From NCBI GenBank assembly GCA_949066965.1, contig CARTDA010000002.1, positions 124,001 through 188,000 on the forward strand: a stretch of 64,000 bases of DNA, in the 5' to 3' direction. Made by a program: the position numbers and the translations under genes. The notes below the pieces were generated by a model, which saw nothing but the letters and a program-made list of their open reading frames with translations, was not told where the DNA came from and did no database searches. The DNA comes from COE1 sp949066965. GTDB taxonomy: Bacteria > Bacillota > Clostridia > Lachnospirales > Lachnospiraceae. This document shows, piece after piece, positions 34,849-43,136 of the stretch. Position 1 is the first letter of the stretch; each line of letters starts with the position of its first letter.

Positions 34849-35268
34849 TTAGACAGTAGCGTTTTTTTGTTTCATTATCTCAAGATATTCCGGATAGCTC
34901 CGGATATATTCCGTTTCGTCATAATGCTCACTTGCGAGCACCAGAAGCACCGAGTCCTCAGAAAAATCGTACATGTCCTTCCACACCATCCGCGGGAGGA
35001 AAATTCCGGTGTGCGGCCTGTCCAGGCTGAAAATCTTCTGTTCCGTGCCGTCATCCACCTTTACCTTGGATGTCCCGGCGACATTGATAAGCACAAACTC
35101 CGTGTTATAATTTGCGTGCTTGCCGCGGATGACATCCTTATCCGAGCCATAAATGTAAAAGACTCTCTTAATCTCAAACGGAATGTCCTGATTTCCCTCA
35201 ACAATGACAAGATGTCCCCTGTCGTCACCCTTCTGTGGAAATTCTATCATCCTGCATTTTTCTATCAT
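34849..35268 (-). CDS. Sugar 3,4-ketoisomerase-like cupin, FdtA/QdtA family
   Basis: A 139-residue cupin related to FdtA and QdtA, which isomerise dTDP-4-keto-6-deoxyglucose to the 3-keto form before transamination. The pattern IRGKHANYNTEFVLINVAG (about residues 47-65), KVKVDDG, and GIFLPRMVWKDMYDF is typical. Where characterised FdtA has a His-x-His pair, this protein has H51-A-N53, so one histidine is replaced by asparagine; from memory this HAN form occurs in a whole subgroup. ATG overlaps the GT2 stop by four bases (ATGA). With the aminotransferase and the GNATs it makes a short amino-sugar pathway. Activity of the HAN form is unproven. Confidence 0.82.
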   Translation of the reverse strand: MIEKCRMIEFPQKGDDRGHLVIVEGNQDIPFEIKRVFYIYGSDKDVIRGKHANYNTEFVLINVAGTSKVKVDDGTEQKIFSLDRPHTGIFLPRMVWKDMYDFSEDSVLLVLASEHYDETEYIRSYPEYLEIMKQKNATV

Positions 35269-36212
35269 CTGTTTCCCTCCCTCTCTTCCGGTCTTCTGCG
35301 CTCATCTATAATGAAGGGCGGCCTGTTCCTCGACGCGTCGAGCGTCCGCCAGATATACTCCCCTAGAACGCCGAGCGTGAGCAGTATCGCGCCCGATGTC
35401 AGGCATACCACGCACATCAGTGACGCCCAGCCCAGTATTGGTGTTCCTGTCGTAAACTTCTCAATGACTGCCTCCACCGCCATCAGCACGGCACAGATAA
35501 AGAAAAAGACACCCATTCCGGACACAAAACGTATCGGCGCATAGGAAAAGCTCATCATGGAGTCAATCACAAGCTTTATCTTCTTGCCAAGTGTCCATCT
35601 TGATTTACCGACCTCCCTGTCTTTGCGGTGGAAATAAACCTTGTCTGTCTGAAACCCTGCCCAGAGCACCTGCAATGTCAGCGACGAATTTTTCTCGTCC
35701 AGAAGCTCTAAGACCTGAATCACCTGCCGGTCTATCAGATAGCAGTCACAGCCGCCGACAGGCATGTTCTTATCTATAAATTTTCTCACAATCGCATAGT
35801 ACATGTTCGCAAAGAATTTCTTGACCACATTTTCGTCGCGGCTTGCACGGACGGCAAGCACCACCTTGTTTCCCTTTTTCCAGCGCTCGTACATCTCTAG
35901 GATAATCGAGGAATCCTCCTGAAGGTCTGCCTGCTTCGTCACAGCACAGTCGCCCGTGCAGACAGAAAGCCCCGCCAGAAGCGCCGCGTGCTCGCCAAAA
36001 TTCCGCGACAGCTTCACGCACTGCACATGTTCCCTGTCCATCTCATAAATCTCGTTGATAATCTTCCACGAATCGTCCTGCGAACCGTCATCGACAAACA
36101 CCAGCTCATAGTCTCCCAGCACGCCAAGAATCTTTTCTTTCATGTCATTATATAACATCATCAGTGTATCCGCGTTAAAATAAACCGGTACGACAATTGA
36201 TATCTTACTCAT
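35265..36212 (-). CDS. Polyprenyl-phosphate glycosyltransferase, GT2 GtrB-like
   Basis: A 315-residue GT-A enzyme with two C-terminal membrane helices (about 232-255 and 268-292). ISIVVPVYFNADTL begins the fold, VFVDDGSQDDSW follows, and AVTKQADLQEDS supplies the acidic motif (ADLQ, near residue 95, where relatives have DADLQ). RNFGEHAALLAGL and FHRKDREVGKSRWT are typical of the GtrB/ArnC group. It should load a sugar onto undecaprenyl phosphate for use by GT-C proteins. Start and stop overlap the neighbouring genes, so it is tightly coupled to the FdtA and GNAT genes; the sugar may therefore be the 3-amino-dideoxyhexose. Confidence 0.9.
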   Translation of the reverse strand: MSKISIVVPVYFNADTLMMLYNDMKEKILGVLGDYELVFVDDGSQDDSWKIINEIYEMDREHVQCVKLSRNFGEHAALLAGLSVCTGDCAVTKQADLQEDSSIILEMYERWKKGNKVVLAVRASRDENVVKKFFANMYYAIVRKFIDKNMPVGGCDCYLIDRQVIQVLELLDEKNSSLTLQVLWAGFQTDKVYFHRKDREVGKSRWTLGKKIKLVIDSMMSFSYAPIRFVSGMGVFFFICAVLMAVEAVIEKFTTGTPILGWASLMCVVCLTSGAILLTLGVLGEYIWRTLDASRNRPPFIIDERRRPEEREGNR

Positions 36213-36711
36213 CCTCTTCCTGCTCCTTATCGTTTATCATCCCATACCATGCAAGACTCTCATACCTGCCGTTTAGCAGTATGGCATCCCTTGATGTCCC
36301 CTCATACACAAAACCGCACTTTGTATAGAAATGCCTTGCGCGCTCGTTCTGCTCCAGCACATTCAGGTACACCCTGTGGAGTCCCAGCGTGTCAAATGCA
36401 TAGTTCAGGATATTTTCTGTCGCCCGCCTTGCCACGCCCGTCCCCCGCGCCGTACTTCTGACGATAATGGCATACTCCGCCGAGCGGTCAGTCTGGGATA
36501 TATTTTTGAGGCTCACAGTACCAAGATATTCGTCCGATTCGTTTACCACCGCAAAGTGCCTGTTTTTCTCGTTAAAACTGTTGTCAATGAAATGAACGGC
36601 ATGTTCCGCCGTAAACCTGCCAAAGGGCTGTCGAAACGCCCTGTTGATATCCTCTTCGTGCATCCACTCGAGCATGAGTGCTGCATCCTTATGTTCCAGT
36701 CTGCGTATCAT
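36205..36711 (-). CDS. GNAT acetyltransferase, RimJ/RimL-like (paralogue)
   Basis: A 168-residue N-acetyltransferase, similar along its whole length to the one at 34273-34773: RRLEHKDAALMLEWMHEED, DEYLGTVSLKNISQTDRSAE, GLHRVYLNVLEQNERARHFYTKCGF. The pair flanks the FdtA and GtrB-like genes. Two acyltransferases in one amino-sugar block could mean two different acyl groups or two sugars. AGGAA precedes the ATG by eight bases, and the stop overlaps the GT2 start by eight bases. Family is firm; which one acts on the aminosugar cannot be told. Confidence 0.85.
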   Translation of the reverse strand: MIRRLEHKDAALMLEWMHEEDINRAFRQPFGRFTAEHAVHFIDNSFNEKNRHFAVVNESDEYLGTVSLKNISQTDRSAEYAIIVRSTARGTGVARRATENILNYAFDTLGLHRVYLNVLEQNERARHFYTKCGFVYEGTSRDAILLNGRYESLAWYGMINDKEQEEDE

Positions 36712-36802
36712 GTTTCTAATTCCTATCTCTTCCTATCTATTTCCGGTACTTCGTAAAATTCACACCGCCAGGCTGCACTGCAAATTTCTCCGCCAGTGTC
36801 TC

Positions 36803-38200
36803 TTAAAAAATATACGCCATTATCGGAAACATGCACACGCCGATTCCAATAGCATAGCGAATGGCATACAAGTACTTCGGCGTGTCCGTATTCCGAAGCG
36901 CAATATTCTCACAGCGCATGAAGTTGAGCGCCGCATACACGATGTTTCCAGCCAGAAATACCATGAACAGATATCCTGCCGCCCGGCTCTCTGCCACGTC
37001 ATACAAAGAAGGCAGTACCGTGTGCAGAATCTCAAGACAGTTATTCGTGGTATTCTCGCGCAGCCCAAACAGCTTTGCCACATATGTGCTCTGTACCAGC
37101 TTGACGTCAAAGCACCATGGAATCAGCCACACATACATGCCGACATAGCAGATGGAGGTGATGGTCTCGAGAATCGTGTTCATATATTTTCGGTCCGCAT
37201 TCAGCACGGTCAGGATGCACTGAAACGGCAGCAGGAGAATATACCAGTATGGCACGGTGCTGCACAGGGTAAAAAACAGTGCATAGGACAAGAACGCAAT
37301 ACGCGCACTGTTGATTCCCGCCTTTTTTTCGTCCTCCGGCGCCTTCAGGGCATAACACGCAATGTAGAGTACGATGACCGCCAGCAGGAATACCGGAATC
37401 TCGAGCTTGCGGAACACCAGCTTCTGCCCGAATATCACAAGAATGTTCTCGAGGTTTCCGCCATTTCCATCCCCCATCGGAAACAGGAGCCGGAGCAGGA
37501 ACCACGGCAGGAACAGCGCCGCGGTGTGCATGCCGATTCGAAACACATTTTTTTCCCTGTACAGCAAAAGCGCCGGAAACAAAAATACCGCCAGCGACTT
37601 AACCGGAACTGCCGCCGACATCCAAGCCGTAAATCGCCACATATCGCCTTTCAGGTAATAGTCAAACGCTTTCAGCATAAAAAACAGGTAAATGATGTCA
37701 TACTGTGATGTGACAAACACACTCATAAAAAGAATGGAGGACGTCAAAAACAGGAGCACGGCATCCCTCCTGCCCCGCTCATCCACATGAAGCGTCTTGC
37801 AGATATCGGCAAGCGCACGCACTGTAAGCGCAGTAAATACAAGAATGATTGTCTTTGCCCATGCAATTGCCAGCGCCGACTCCCATATATTGACATGCGC
37901 CGCCTTTCTGGCTATCCAGAGTGGCAGATTCCATACCGCAAAAATAATATAAATCAGGAAATCATAATCCGGCGTATTAAAAATATGGTATGCCGCCGTG
38001 TCGACATCCGAATGGCACACCTCGTAAAACCGGAAAATGTCCCCGCTAAAAAGCACATCCCAAAAATTGACGCCAAAACTTGTCGTTATCAGTATGTCGG
38101 AATACGTAAAAGCATAAAAAAACAATCCTGTAAGTACTGCAACCGCTCCAAAGAGGATGCGCTGCTTTTTATTCATTCCCATTGCCGCTATCAGCTTCAT
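36803..38200 (-). CDS. Polytopic membrane protein, GT-C-like
   Basis: A 465-residue protein with about 11 helices. It has a first outer loop with FGVNFWDVLFSGDIFRFYE (an acidic residue pair placed as in GT-C enzymes) and the VTSQYDIIYLFFMLKAFDYY helix seen in GT87- and mannosyltransferase-like proteins. It probably transfers a sugar from a polyprenyl-phosphate donor, perhaps that made by the GtrB-like GT2 three genes downstream. GGAGGG lies five bases before the ATG, inside the end of the aminotransferase gene. In the same frame just after its stop are 21 more sense codons (36737-36802), noted as a finding. GT-C assignment is moderate. Confidence 0.6.
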   Translation of the reverse strand: MKLIAAMGMNKKQRILFGAVAVLTGLFFYAFTYSDILITTSFGVNFWDVLFSGDIFRFYEVCHSDVDTAAYHIFNTPDYDFLIYIIFAVWNLPLWIARKAAHVNIWESALAIAWAKTIILVFTALTVRALADICKTLHVDERGRRDAVLLFLTSSILFMSVFVTSQYDIIYLFFMLKAFDYYLKGDMWRFTAWMSAAVPVKSLAVFLFPALLLYREKNVFRIGMHTAALFLPWFLLRLLFPMGDGNGGNLENILVIFGQKLVFRKLEIPVFLLAVIVLYIACYALKAPEDEKKAGINSARIAFLSYALFFTLCSTVPYWYILLLPFQCILTVLNADRKYMNTILETITSICYVGMYVWLIPWCFDVKLVQSTYVAKLFGLRENTTNNCLEILHTVLPSLYDVAESRAAGYLFMVFLAGNIVYAALNFMRCENIALRNTDTPKYLYAIRYAIGIGVCMFPIMAYIF

Positions 38201-39298
38201 CTACACCCTCCATGCATTGATCTGCCCTATCACATAATCCTGCTCATCCCACGTCATCCCTGTATAGATGGGCAGGCTCAGAACCTCGTCCGCGTATGTC
38301 TCCGTAATCGGAAATTCTCCTTTTTTATGCCCGAGATGTGCATAACAGTTCGCCAGGTGCGGCGGTATCGGGTAATGAATCTGCGTCTGTATGCCCCCCT
38401 GTTCCAGTGCCTTTTGCAGTAAGTCACGCGACGCACATCGCACTACATACTGATGGTATATACTCTCCGCGCCGTCCCGCACCCCGGGCAGAATGATTGC
38501 AGGATTTGTGATACCCTCGTCATATCTTTTAGCCAGTATTTTTCTCTCGTCATTGAGTTCTTTTAAATGCGATAATTTTACACGCAAAAGCGCGGCCTGC
38601 ATTTCATCAAGCCGTGAATTGATTCCCTCTATTTCATTGTGATACTTCACCTTGCTGCCGTAATTGCGCATCATGCGCAGCCTGTCCGCAAATGTCTCAT
38701 CGTCCGTAACAACAGCGCCCGCATCGCCAAATGCGCCGAGGTTCTTTGTCGGATAAAAGCTAAAGCAGCCTGAAATGCCAAAAGTACCTGTCATCTTCCC
38801 CGCAAAACAGGCGCCGTGGGACTGTGCACAGTCCTCAATCAGCAGCAGCCCGTGCCTGTCCGCAATCTCTGCAATCCTTGTCATGTCAGATGCCTGTCCA
38901 TACAAATGGGTCACCATGACTGCCTTTGTCCTCTCCGTGACTGCTTTTTCTATCTTGTCCGCATCCATGTTAAAATATTCGTCCGGCTCCACAAACACAG
39001 GAACCGCGCCGTTTTCCGTGATACCAAGCACTGTCGCGATATACGTGTTCGCCTGTACGATAACCTCGTCACCCGCACCGATGCCAAGCGCCCGCACGGA
39101 CATAATCAGCGCGTCAAGCCCCGAATTTAAGCCGACACAGTATTTTCTTCCCGTAAACTGTGCAAATTCCTCCTCAAACTGACGCACCTCATTACCCAGC
39201 ACATACCAGCCGGAACGCAGCACGCGCAGCGCTGCCTGCTCATATTCCTCCTGGTACATCTGAAACTGTCTGTCAAGTACATTGCATTTTACCTGCAT
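38201..39298 (-). CDS. DegT/DnrJ/EryC1/StrS aminotransferase, FdtB/QdtB-like
   Basis: A 365-residue PLP-dependent sugar aminotransferase. The PLP-binding lysine is K185 in FYPTKNLGAFGDAG, and D156 in IEDCAQSHGA contacts the cofactor nitrogen. The N-terminal VLGNEVRQFEEEFA and the YQEEYEQAALRVLRSG stretch match the FdtB/QdtB branch, which makes dTDP-3-amino-3,6-dideoxyhexoses from the 3-keto sugar supplied by FdtA. That gene and two N-acetyltransferases lie just downstream. GGAGGG precedes the ATG. No RmlA/RmlB genes for the dTDP-4-keto precursor are in the window, so they must lie elsewhere. The exact sugar (Fuc3N or Qui3N) depends on the isomerase. Confidence 0.88.
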   Translation of the reverse strand: MQVKCNVLDRQFQMYQEEYEQAALRVLRSGWYVLGNEVRQFEEEFAQFTGRKYCVGLNSGLDALIMSVRALGIGAGDEVIVQANTYIATVLGITENGAVPVFVEPDEYFNMDADKIEKAVTERTKAVMVTHLYGQASDMTRIAEIADRHGLLLIEDCAQSHGACFAGKMTGTFGISGCFSFYPTKNLGAFGDAGAVVTDDETFADRLRMMRNYGSKVKYHNEIEGINSRLDEMQAALLRVKLSHLKELNDERKILAKRYDEGITNPAIILPGVRDGAESIYHQYVVRCASRDLLQKALEQGGIQTQIHYPIPPHLANCYAHLGHKKGEFPITETYADEVLSLPIYTGMTWDEQDYVIGQINAWRV

Positions 39299-39347
39299 AT
39301 GCCCATTCCCTCCACTCCTGTCAAAGACCGTTTACCAGTAACGTTTA

Positions 39348-40466
39348 TCACGCTTTATCTGTCAGGCGCATAATGATTTCCAGAATCGACTGCGCCGATT
39401 TTTCCCACATAAAGTTGTCCATTACGCGCTTTTTTGCCGCTTTCACCATCCGGTCATCTTTGCCGGACAAAATCCTTTCCACGATTTCCGTCTCATCCGC
39501 ACAGACACAGCCGGAGACATCATTCTCTATGATAAGCGCGGGTCCCGGCGCATCAAGCGCTATCACCATGCACTCATAATACATCGCTTCCAGTATCGCC
39601 ATCCCGAATATTTCATGTGTGTTTAAATTCACATAGCATGTGGAAAGCCTGTACAGCTCCCACATCCTGTCATTGGGCACCTTGTCATAAACCGTGACGC
39701 GCCCCGCCAGACCGGTCTGCGCTATCCGCTCCCTGACGGCGCCGGAAAGCTCTCCCTGCCCGACCATGACAAGCCGGAACCGCCCATCCTGCCGATAGAC
39801 ATTCTGGAACATCTCTATCATTTTCACCGGCTGCTTTTCCGCTGTCATCCTGCCCACGTAAAGAATTACCCTGTCGTTTCCTGAAAATCCATAATTTTCC
39901 TTTAATTTTTCAACACTATAGTTAAAATAATCCTCTTTTAAGAGCGTTTTGTCAAGCCCTACGGGAACGGTATCAATTTTTTTTGCCCCCTGCGCCCTTA
40001 ATGCGTCGGCAAGCGCCGGTGTCTTCACGACCGTGGGAATCCGTTTATAATATTTCACATTATTGCAGAAGAAATCCACGAGCCTTCTCTTCCACGCCGA
40101 CGCATTGTTGCTGCGGACGACGCCGATATAGGGCAGACATAGAATGCCATTTTTCCTGCACCATCTGTAGAAACCGCCAAGGAACAGATAATTGTCAGAT
40201 GCCGTGATATAGCACGCCACATCCTTGTCAAGCCATTTTGTGTCCACAAAGGCATGTTTTCCCAGATGCCTGCATTTCAGATATACCGCCCGAATGGCGC
40301 CTTTCCGGACGGTTTCCGCATCCTTGTCCAAATCGGGTATGAGGTGGTAGACAGACACGTCATGTCCCATCGCGGCAAATGCCTTTGCCATCCCCTCCGC
40401 CTGCGAATTATAAAACTGGCTCAGGTTTTTCTGTTCTGTGTTGAGTGATATCACTGCAAGCCTCAT
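39348..40466 (-). CDS. Glycosyltransferase family 4
   Basis: A 372-residue GT-B transferase. The N-terminus MRLAVISLNTEQKNLSQFY is followed by GMAKAFAAMGHDVSVYHL. The C-terminal domain has VILYVGRMTAEKQPVKMIE and a donor-site segment YVNLNTHEIFGMAILEAMYY, where the E..FGMAILE pair is the EX7E motif. I start at ATG 40466, which overlaps the fucosyltransferase stop by four bases (ATGA); a longer frame to 40511 would lie inside that gene. Linked to the GT11 gene, it probably acts on the same repeat unit. Family is firm. Confidence 0.92.
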   Translation of the reverse strand: MRLAVISLNTEQKNLSQFYNSQAEGMAKAFAAMGHDVSVYHLIPDLDKDAETVRKGAIRAVYLKCRHLGKHAFVDTKWLDKDVACYITASDNYLFLGGFYRWCRKNGILCLPYIGVVRSNNASAWKRRLVDFFCNNVKYYKRIPTVVKTPALADALRAQGAKKIDTVPVGLDKTLLKEDYFNYSVEKLKENYGFSGNDRVILYVGRMTAEKQPVKMIEMFQNVYRQDGRFRLVMVGQGELSGAVRERIAQTGLAGRVTVYDKVPNDRMWELYRLSTCYVNLNTHEIFGMAILEAMYYECMVIALDAPGPALIIENDVSGCVCADETEIVERILSGKDDRMVKAAKKRVMDNFMWEKSAQSILEIIMRLTDKA

Positions 40467-41365
40467 GACTGCCACCCCGCTCTGCCGACCTGCGTTTCCA
40501 GCTTGTGCCACTGCGGCAGGTAAAACCTGTCTGTCCAGATATCAGACACAGGTGCGTACACGATGCCGCCCTTGTCCTTTGCCAGATATGCCCCCCACCA
40601 GCTGTACGTACTGTTCGCAAGAATATGGTGCCTGCAGTTCTGCATCAGCACAAATTCCTCAAGGTCACTTACGCCCGCAACCAAAACATATTCCTGTAAC
40701 GGAAAATGCTCCCGCACGAAATCCTTGTCATCCGTAAAGACAAACAGGGAAAAACTGCCCATTTCCTGACGCATCCGTTCAAGCGCCTGCCTGTAAAACG
40801 CATCCCCAAGACAGACATTGTTTTGTGCCCTGTCATAATCCGTCCGGCGAATGTGCAGGGAGACACTCGCCCCCTGCCGTCCTGCCTGTATCCTTTCCAG
40901 ATAGGACTCTGCCAGCGGACTGAATGAACCCTTGTATTGGAACTGCCTTTTGATATCGTCATAATACGCGTCAAAATACTGGTATGACTGCCAGAAGCCA
41001 ATATAATAACAGCTGTCATCACGGTATATACCCGCATCATATTCCATAGGATGTTCCTCTTTTACAAGGTCATAGCCGCCTCGCCTAATTTTTTGTTCCC
41101 TGTACTTTAGGCGAAACGGCGCCGCATTTCTCACCCCCAGCCCCAGGACAAAATCCAGCTTTTCTCCAACAAACCGCTGTCTGAAATCTATCGAAAAGGA
41201 ATCCAGCTGATAATGCCTTAGCTTTCCGGAATACATTGGGTCGATGCACAGTTCCCTTCCTGTCCTTTTGTAGAGACCATAGCCAAACGCATACTGGAAC
41301 AGCTGGTTTCCAAGTCCGTCACTGATACGGACTACATTTGCCTTTCGTTTCATTTCACTGCCCAT
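40463..41365 (-). CDS. Alpha-1,2-fucosyltransferase-like, GT11 (copy 1)
   Basis: A 300-residue GT11 enzyme, the family of bacterial alpha-1,2-fucosyltransferases that use GDP-fucose. RISDGLGNQLFQYAFGYGL at the N-terminus is the family signature. SLHIRRTDYDRAQ (about residue 165) is the HxRRxD donor site, and LANSTYSWWGAYL near residue 255 is the C-terminal motif. ATG 41365 has GGAG nine bases upstream and follows the GT2 stop by one base. It is the most canonical of three GT11-like proteins here. Fucose as donor is the family rule but other deoxysugars are possible. Confidence 0.9.
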   Translation of the reverse strand: MGSEMKRKANVVRISDGLGNQLFQYAFGYGLYKRTGRELCIDPMYSGKLRHYQLDSFSIDFRQRFVGEKLDFVLGLGVRNAAPFRLKYREQKIRRGGYDLVKEEHPMEYDAGIYRDDSCYYIGFWQSYQYFDAYYDDIKRQFQYKGSFSPLAESYLERIQAGRQGASVSLHIRRTDYDRAQNNVCLGDAFYRQALERMRQEMGSFSLFVFTDDKDFVREHFPLQEYVLVAGVSDLEEFVLMQNCRHHILANSTYSWWGAYLAKDKGGIVYAPVSDIWTDRFYLPQWHKLETQVGRAGWQS

Positions 41366-41366
41366 G

Positions 41367-42122
41367 TCATCCTGCTCCCTTTCCTGCTGTCTTCTCTTTA
41401 TGGAAAAATTCATACAGATAGCTTTTCATTGTCAGAAAGCGATACCTCTTCCGGGACAGATACCCATGCCGGAACCGCACCAGCGCATTCTCTCGCACGC
41501 CTGTCTGGCTGCTTGACATCCCGCCCAGGTGAAAATTAGATAACACATGATACACCGGCGTAAATACAACCTTCCCGCTCTTAAAATAACGCAGCATCAG
41601 GTCATAGTCCGCGGCGGAGCGGTACTGCGTGTCAAATGCCCCGAACTGCCCGTATGTGTCCCTGGTGACGAAACAGGTCGGATGTGTAATCATCTGCTGC
41701 GGCAGGAAGTCATGGTGATAAATAACAACTGCTTTTTCCCTGCCGTCAAGGTATGTCCGCTGCATACCGTAGACGACTTCGTATGGATTCCCGCCGTAAT
41801 GGCTCACCACCTGCTCCACCGTGTCCCATTCATAACAGTCGTCACTGTTTACAATGCCAATGAGCTGTCCGCGGGCAAGTTTTATGCCCTTGTCCATGGC
41901 ATCGTAGATGCCGTTGTCCTTCTCCGAAATCAGCGTGAACGCCTTGGGCAGCCTGTCCCTGTGCCGCTCAATCACCGCAAGCGTGTCATCCGTCGAACCG
42001 CCGTCCACAATGATATACTCTATGTTCTTGTATGTCTGGTTCTCAATACATTCCAGTGTCTTTTCAATCGTCCGCCCGCTGTTAAAACAGGGGGTGAGGA
42101 TTGTCACCAATATCTCCGGCAT
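41367..42122 (-). CDS. Glycosyltransferase family 2, WcaA-like
   Basis: A compact 251-residue GT-A enzyme without membrane helices. VTILTPCFNSGRTIEKTLE, YIIVDGGSTDDTLAVI and EKDNGIYDAMDKGIKLARG lead to the metal-binding VNSDDCY (about residues 92-98). This branch (short GT2 with EKDxGIYDAMNKG) occurs in colanic acid and capsule loci. The C-terminal region includes the conserved ADYDLMLRYF. Start ATG 42122 follows GGGAGAAG. The gene abuts the GT11 gene. Family is firm; the sugar is unknown. Confidence 0.92.
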   Translation of the reverse strand: MPEILVTILTPCFNSGRTIEKTLECIENQTYKNIEYIIVDGGSTDDTLAVIERHRDRLPKAFTLISEKDNGIYDAMDKGIKLARGQLIGIVNSDDCYEWDTVEQVVSHYGGNPYEVVYGMQRTYLDGREKAVVIYHHDFLPQQMITHPTCFVTRDTYGQFGAFDTQYRSAADYDLMLRYFKSGKVVFTPVYHVLSNFHLGGMSSSQTGVRENALVRFRHGYLSRKRYRFLTMKSYLYEFFHKEKTAGKGAG

Positions 42123-42137
42123 CCCATCTTCTCCCTT

Positions 42138-43136
42138 TTACCAATAGCACCCTTTTTCAACCGTCCCGGCATTTTTCGGGGTTTCCTCCGCAAGCGCCCT
42201 TGTCCATGCATCATTAAAGAATGTCGCTATCTTTGTCGGATAATTGTTCTCCCAGCGGTAGCCCTTGATGCCAAACAGAAGCTGCGTCGCCCCGCCCAAA
42301 TGAATCGCCTGTTTTCCCGCATTTTTTAACATTGACGCCAGCGGCATCCCATATGCACCGCACCCGATAACCGCCACGTCAAAGTCTGTCTGCACTGCCT
42401 TTTCGTACATATAGTCCAGCGCGTCAAACCATGTCGCAAAGCGCTCGTCCTCCTCGCCGCACAATGTCTGCACCGCCTTGAGCGTTTTCAGCTCAAATGA
42501 CGGAAGAATCTCGGAATTTGGAAAAATCAGTTCCCGCTTTTTGTACTGTTCCTGAATCGTGCGCTCGAACGGATGGATAACCAGCACCTTTTTCCCTTCC
42601 AGCGCCGCCGTCCACGGTCTGTTCGGCGCAAGCCACGGCTCCAGGCGGAAGAGGAACGTCAAATCCGCATCCGGCGCAAATTCCTCGATGATAAAGTCCT
42701 CCATATTCAGGTGCCACATCGCAAGGAGGTCTGCATTTGCCCCCGATTCGAGAATCAGCCTGGAAAACCGTTCCAGATACTGGTAGTCAACCGGAAAAAA
42801 CCCGGAATCCTTACCAAGACGGGTAAACCATTTGTCCAGGTAGGCATCATCCTCCGCACTGTGCCCCTTGTACTTTACTTTCAGATATCCCACAACGGTC
42901 TGAAGCTCCGTATTGCCAAAGCGGCACGTCATAAAGGGTCTGCCCTCCATGATTTTCCGGTAAATGTACTCATTTGTCTTTGCCGGTGAAAGAACCCATT
43001 TTTTGGCGTAGTGTGGCATGACTGGTTCCCTGTGGAAATATTTGACAATACCATGCCGCCTCAGGCACTTGTTAAAGTAAAAATCCCTCCACCTCCACCG
43101 TTTTTCATACCGCACCCATTTTTCTTCCCTTGTCAT
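42138..43136 (-). CDS. GT-D fold-like glycosyltransferase
   Basis: A soluble 332-residue protein. MTCRFGNTELQTV (about residues 68-80) occupies the place of the RYGDGE motif of GT-D enzymes. Later come VLVIHPFERTIQEQY (about 183-197) and DVAVIGCGAYGMPLASMLKNAG, followed by AIHLGGATQLLFGIKG, an order typical of the GT-D fold domain-containing group. The N-terminus is very basic and aromatic, possibly for membrane or polymer contact. The ATG overlaps the stop of the upstream GT gene by four bases (ATGA). The GT-D family is the same as that of the C-terminal half of the 29.1-30.8 kb gene, though sequence similarity looks low. Confidence 0.65.
   Translation of the reverse strand: MTREEKWVRYEKRWRWRDFYFNKCLRRHGIVKYFHREPVMPHYAKKWVLSPAKTNEYIYRKIMEGRPFMTCRFGNTELQTVVGYLKVKYKGHSAEDDAYLDKWFTRLGKDSGFFPVDYQYLERFSRLILESGANADLLAMWHLNMEDFIIEEFAPDADLTFLFRLEPWLAPNRPWTAALEGKKVLVIHPFERTIQEQYKKRELIFPNSEILPSFELKTLKAVQTLCGEEDERFATWFDALDYMYEKAVQTDFDVAVIGCGAYGMPLASMLKNAGKQAIHLGGATQLLFGIKGYRWENNYPTKIATFFNDAWTRALAEETPKNAGTVEKGCYW

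Noticed and set aside
36644..37708. 354-codon plus-strand frame
   Set aside because: It spans a GNAT end, an intergenic gap and the GT-C-like gene on the other strand; composition is rich in H, R and Q, typical of an antisense shadow.
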